64,000 nt of DNA from Palaemon carinicauda (Eukaryota; Arthropoda; Malacostraca; Decapoda; Palaemonidae), in assembly GCF_036898095.1 (NCBI RefSeq), contig NC_090746.1, forward strand, positions 59,627,919 to 59,691,918, read 5' to 3'. Shown piece after piece: positions 61,576 to 64,000 of this stretch. Position numbers and translations under genes: made by a program. Below the pieces are notes generated by a model, which did no database searches, was not told where the DNA came from, and saw nothing but the letters and a program-made list of their open reading frames with translations. Every line of letters begins with the position of its first letter. Position 1 is the first letter of the stretch.

Positions 61576-64000
61576 CGTTGTATGGGAGGATTGCCCGACC
61601 TAGTGGGGTCGGCCACTGTCAGACAAACTCTTCTCTCTGCCTACACAGAAAGCTTTTTGCCTCGAAAGGACTGCTTAACCATCTTAGAATCCTGCTGTTT
61701 TGGGTCTCTAGCCCTATTCGTCGGCGATTTAGCTGCTGATTTGCGCTGTGGTTGAGTAGGATAAGGCCTAGAAGTTACGGCTTTCTGAATCAGTGTCGTA
61801 ATTGGATTTCTCCATTTTTCAGCCACCAACAGGGTTGAAAAGGGAACTTCCTTCAAAAGGAGAGTTCCTGAGCCTCGCCACTTCAGCATGAGGGAGTTGT
61901 GTTTGGAATCTTCCTATGACAGCATCCCTTTTCTTCAATATGGAGTTGGCCCAAAGGTTTACCATATGATGAGAAAGTAGCTCGATAACCTGAGCGTCAG
62001 ACAATAGGAAAGTCTCCATAGACTTCCTAGTGGATTCCCGGGACCAGTCCTGAGACTGCACCAGCTGTCCTACAGATCCCAACCAACAGTCAAGCCAGGA
62101 TGTAGCCTGCATGGCATACTTTACGACTTTTTCTTGGTTGAGGATCTCAAGAGGCCGAAAACAAGACTGGCAGTCCTGTTAACTTTTCAAAGGTCGTGCC
62201 TTTTGAGAAAGCCTCTATAGTGGTCAAGAGGCAGTGTTGAGAGAGGCTCCCTGAGGATCTCATAATACCTCCTCTGCATCACAAAAGGAGGTGGGAGGAG
62301 TTTGGAGGAGTTGTTAAAATGCAAAGAGGCAGATGAACCCGTAGCCTGAGACATCAGCTTTTGTTTGGCACCCTTCAGCCCATTTGACCTCCACAGAGCT
62401 GCACTGGCCTTCAGGGGTCTCTGAGTGCCATAGAATTGGTCAAGGACCGTATCCTTAGCTCATTCTTACGAAAGGGGCTAGAACCTGCCAGAAGGCGTGC
62501 TCAGGGCTAGCGGCAGCTGGAAAAACGTCGTCGTCAAAGTTTTGCTCTTCCACTTCCGAATTCTCATCCATAGGAGCCCGGAGTGGGTCAAGGTCGTCAT
62601 CGGGGGAGACAGTACGAGGCAATCTCCCTGGACATACTGGGCTCCCTTTCGCACCTCCAGTTGAGATAAGGGAGGTCTGGCCGAGGAATTGAGGATGGTA
62701 AACCAATTCTTCGGCTCTCTGCGTTGAGGCAGGAGTTCCTCCATCAGCGTAGGCCTGACGGCTTCTTATGCTCAGCGGGGGGGTGAAGGGACTCCGCAGG
62801 GAGAGGAACCATGTCGCACCGTCTTAGATGGAGTGCCTCCCTAGTCATTACGTCAACCAGAACAAGACAGAAAGAGTCCGTATAGGAGATTGACCTGTCC
62901 TCTTTGGGAGGAGATGGACATATCCTCTTCCTCTTCCCCTTAGGTCTGGCCTGTGGTAACATGAACTGCAGGGGACTTCCCTTCTCTGGTCCTCTTGCGA
63001 GAAGAGATGGGTTTTCCTTGCGGGGCTCCGGCGTAGCAGAGTCCGCTGAGCACCCTCAAGGATCAGAAAGGAAGAGAGGAGTCTGAGACGAGAGGCGAAA
63101 GAGCAATCCTGGGAATGCCACCTAAGGACTGGCAACAGGGATTAACCCCATCACAGCTTGCCGCATTACATTAAACAATGCCCACAGCCATGTGGGGTCG
63201 CTGGCTCCCGATGTGCAGGGAGGGAGGTCCTTAGGACGGCATGGATCCCTAGGTTTCGAAACCTCTGGAGGATTCTTGGCCCTCTTACCTGGAGGCAAGA
63301 TTGCCACAAGCCTTTCCTTAAGGAGAGGATCTGGGCATTGTTGTGTGGGTCACAATTGTCTGAGGGCTAGTGGAAGGCCCTGATACTGAAGAGACTGATT
63401 GGAGTCTCTCTTGGCGTGAGGTTTACCCTGGGAAGGGAAACCAGCAGCCAAAAAAGGAGATGGGATCTCGTCTAAGGATAAGGAGACCACTGAAGCGGGA
63501 CGGGACAAGTCTCGCAAAGATGTCACAAAAGACTTGTCAGATATTGCTACGTTATGAGACGCTGCCATGTCACGCAACGCTGGTCTGTTACAAGACTCTG
63601 TCGGGTCATGTGACACTGTTCTGCCGCGCGACACAGCAAGAAACTGAGCTCTAAAACACAGGGGAGGAGCTACCTTGGATCATGAATCTAGGTCGCGCGG
63701 CCACAGGGAAGCGTCGTGACGATAACCCAAAGGATCTTTGTCATAGATAACTAAAAGGAGATTGGATCCCCTAGGCATCGCTCCACGAGAGACCATAGGT
63801 TTCATGCAACAAGGATCATGACGAGAACCCAAAAGAACTACAGTACAGTACATCATTGTTGCCTAAAGGGAGATGGGATTCCTCCGGCAACCTGTCTCGT
63901 GAATCCAAAGGATTTGCGTGACGCAACGGATGACGAGAACCAGAAGGAATTATGTCATCGTTACCAAGAGGGAGATAGAATCCCTCAGGCAACATGTCTT
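61576..64000 (-). pseudogene. DIRS F Gag region (partial)
   Basis: The helical domain is at 62112-61819 (ATSWLDCWLGSVGQLVQS, NSILKKRDAVIGRF). Further 5', 63307-63122 has DPTWLWALFNVMRQAVMG, matching WFGPLMRALVRVMK of D. From about 63400 to the window end, degenerate repeats of R-D-P/T-R type lie where D has its RS domain. The N-terminal Cys cluster is not reached. All frames are broken. Confidence 0.65.

Larger units (their letters stand above)
57933..64000 (-). mobile_element. DIRS element F (partial, runs off the window)
   Basis: 3' tip GACAAATTTGTTAAATAATT and GTATTTTCCTAGC at 57937; inverted repeat 57937-58115; ICR 58186-58290; YR 59830-58770; RT/RNase H 61575-59763; Gag from 61576 past 64000. 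It is closest to D (shared VKGY, KRQTTFTAHYL and Gag helical motif). Its 5' end and second inverted repeat are outside. It is the most decayed of the gene-bearing copies. Sense to WDR59. Confidence 0.88.

Noticed and set aside
1..64000. CRISPR arrays, operons or ribosome binding sites
   Set aside because: No spaced direct repeats of that kind; spliced exons, LINEs and DIRS show a eukaryotic genome.

Overview
This window looks like nuclear DNA of a decapod crustacean, and almost all of it is intron. Long GA/GT microsatellites, an AT-rich background and many GC-rich retrotransposons of types common in decapods point that way; the species cannot be named from sequence alone. The only host gene recognised is WDR59, a GATOR2 subunit in amino-acid sensing upstream of mTORC1, on the minus strand. 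Five internal coding exons (56515-56629, 40555-40787, 40174-40298, 14762-14843, 134-252) have canonical GT/AG borders, and their phases join without conflict into about 225 residues. The gene continues beyond both ends of the window. Three of the four introns are 14 to 25 kb long.

Those introns are filled by seven DIRS-type (tyrosine-recombinase) retrotransposons, about three quarters of the window. I name them A (6777-13322, +), C (16887-23093, -), G (23676-30515, -, gutted), B (30637-39410, +, apparently intact), E (41767-56217, -), D (41786-49680, -, inserted in the tip of E) and F (57933 to beyond 64000, -). Each complete copy has inverted terminal repeats, a Gag frame, an RT/RNase H frame, and a tyrosine recombinase (YR) frame that overlaps RT/RNase H. 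Most also keep an internal complementary region (ICR) near the 3' end that matches the two outer tips joined together, the sign of replication through a circle. A, C, D, E, F and G share the tip GGAAC-AAA-T(G/C)AC. B is a separate lineage with nearly identical 350-bp repeats and three uninterrupted frames.

Older repeats fill much of the rest: a LINE relic at 400-1723, a CR1-like LINE at 2031-5100, a second CR1-like copy split into 5204-5434 and 13470-14677, another LINE (5435-6779 plus 13320-13457) inside that copy, DIRS A inside that LINE in turn, a 1.28-kb hAT-like element with an 8-bp target duplication (15088-16367), a LINE 3' end inside G, and a 5S-rRNA-like segment inside G.

The insertion history can be read from the junctions: CR1-like LINE, then a LINE with a 12-bp target duplication, then DIRS A with a 3-bp overlap; separately E, then D. 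The other strong signal is conserved overprinting: RT/RNase H is read in the +1 frame relative to a Gag/YR frame that stays open for hundreds of codons (1,393 in D).
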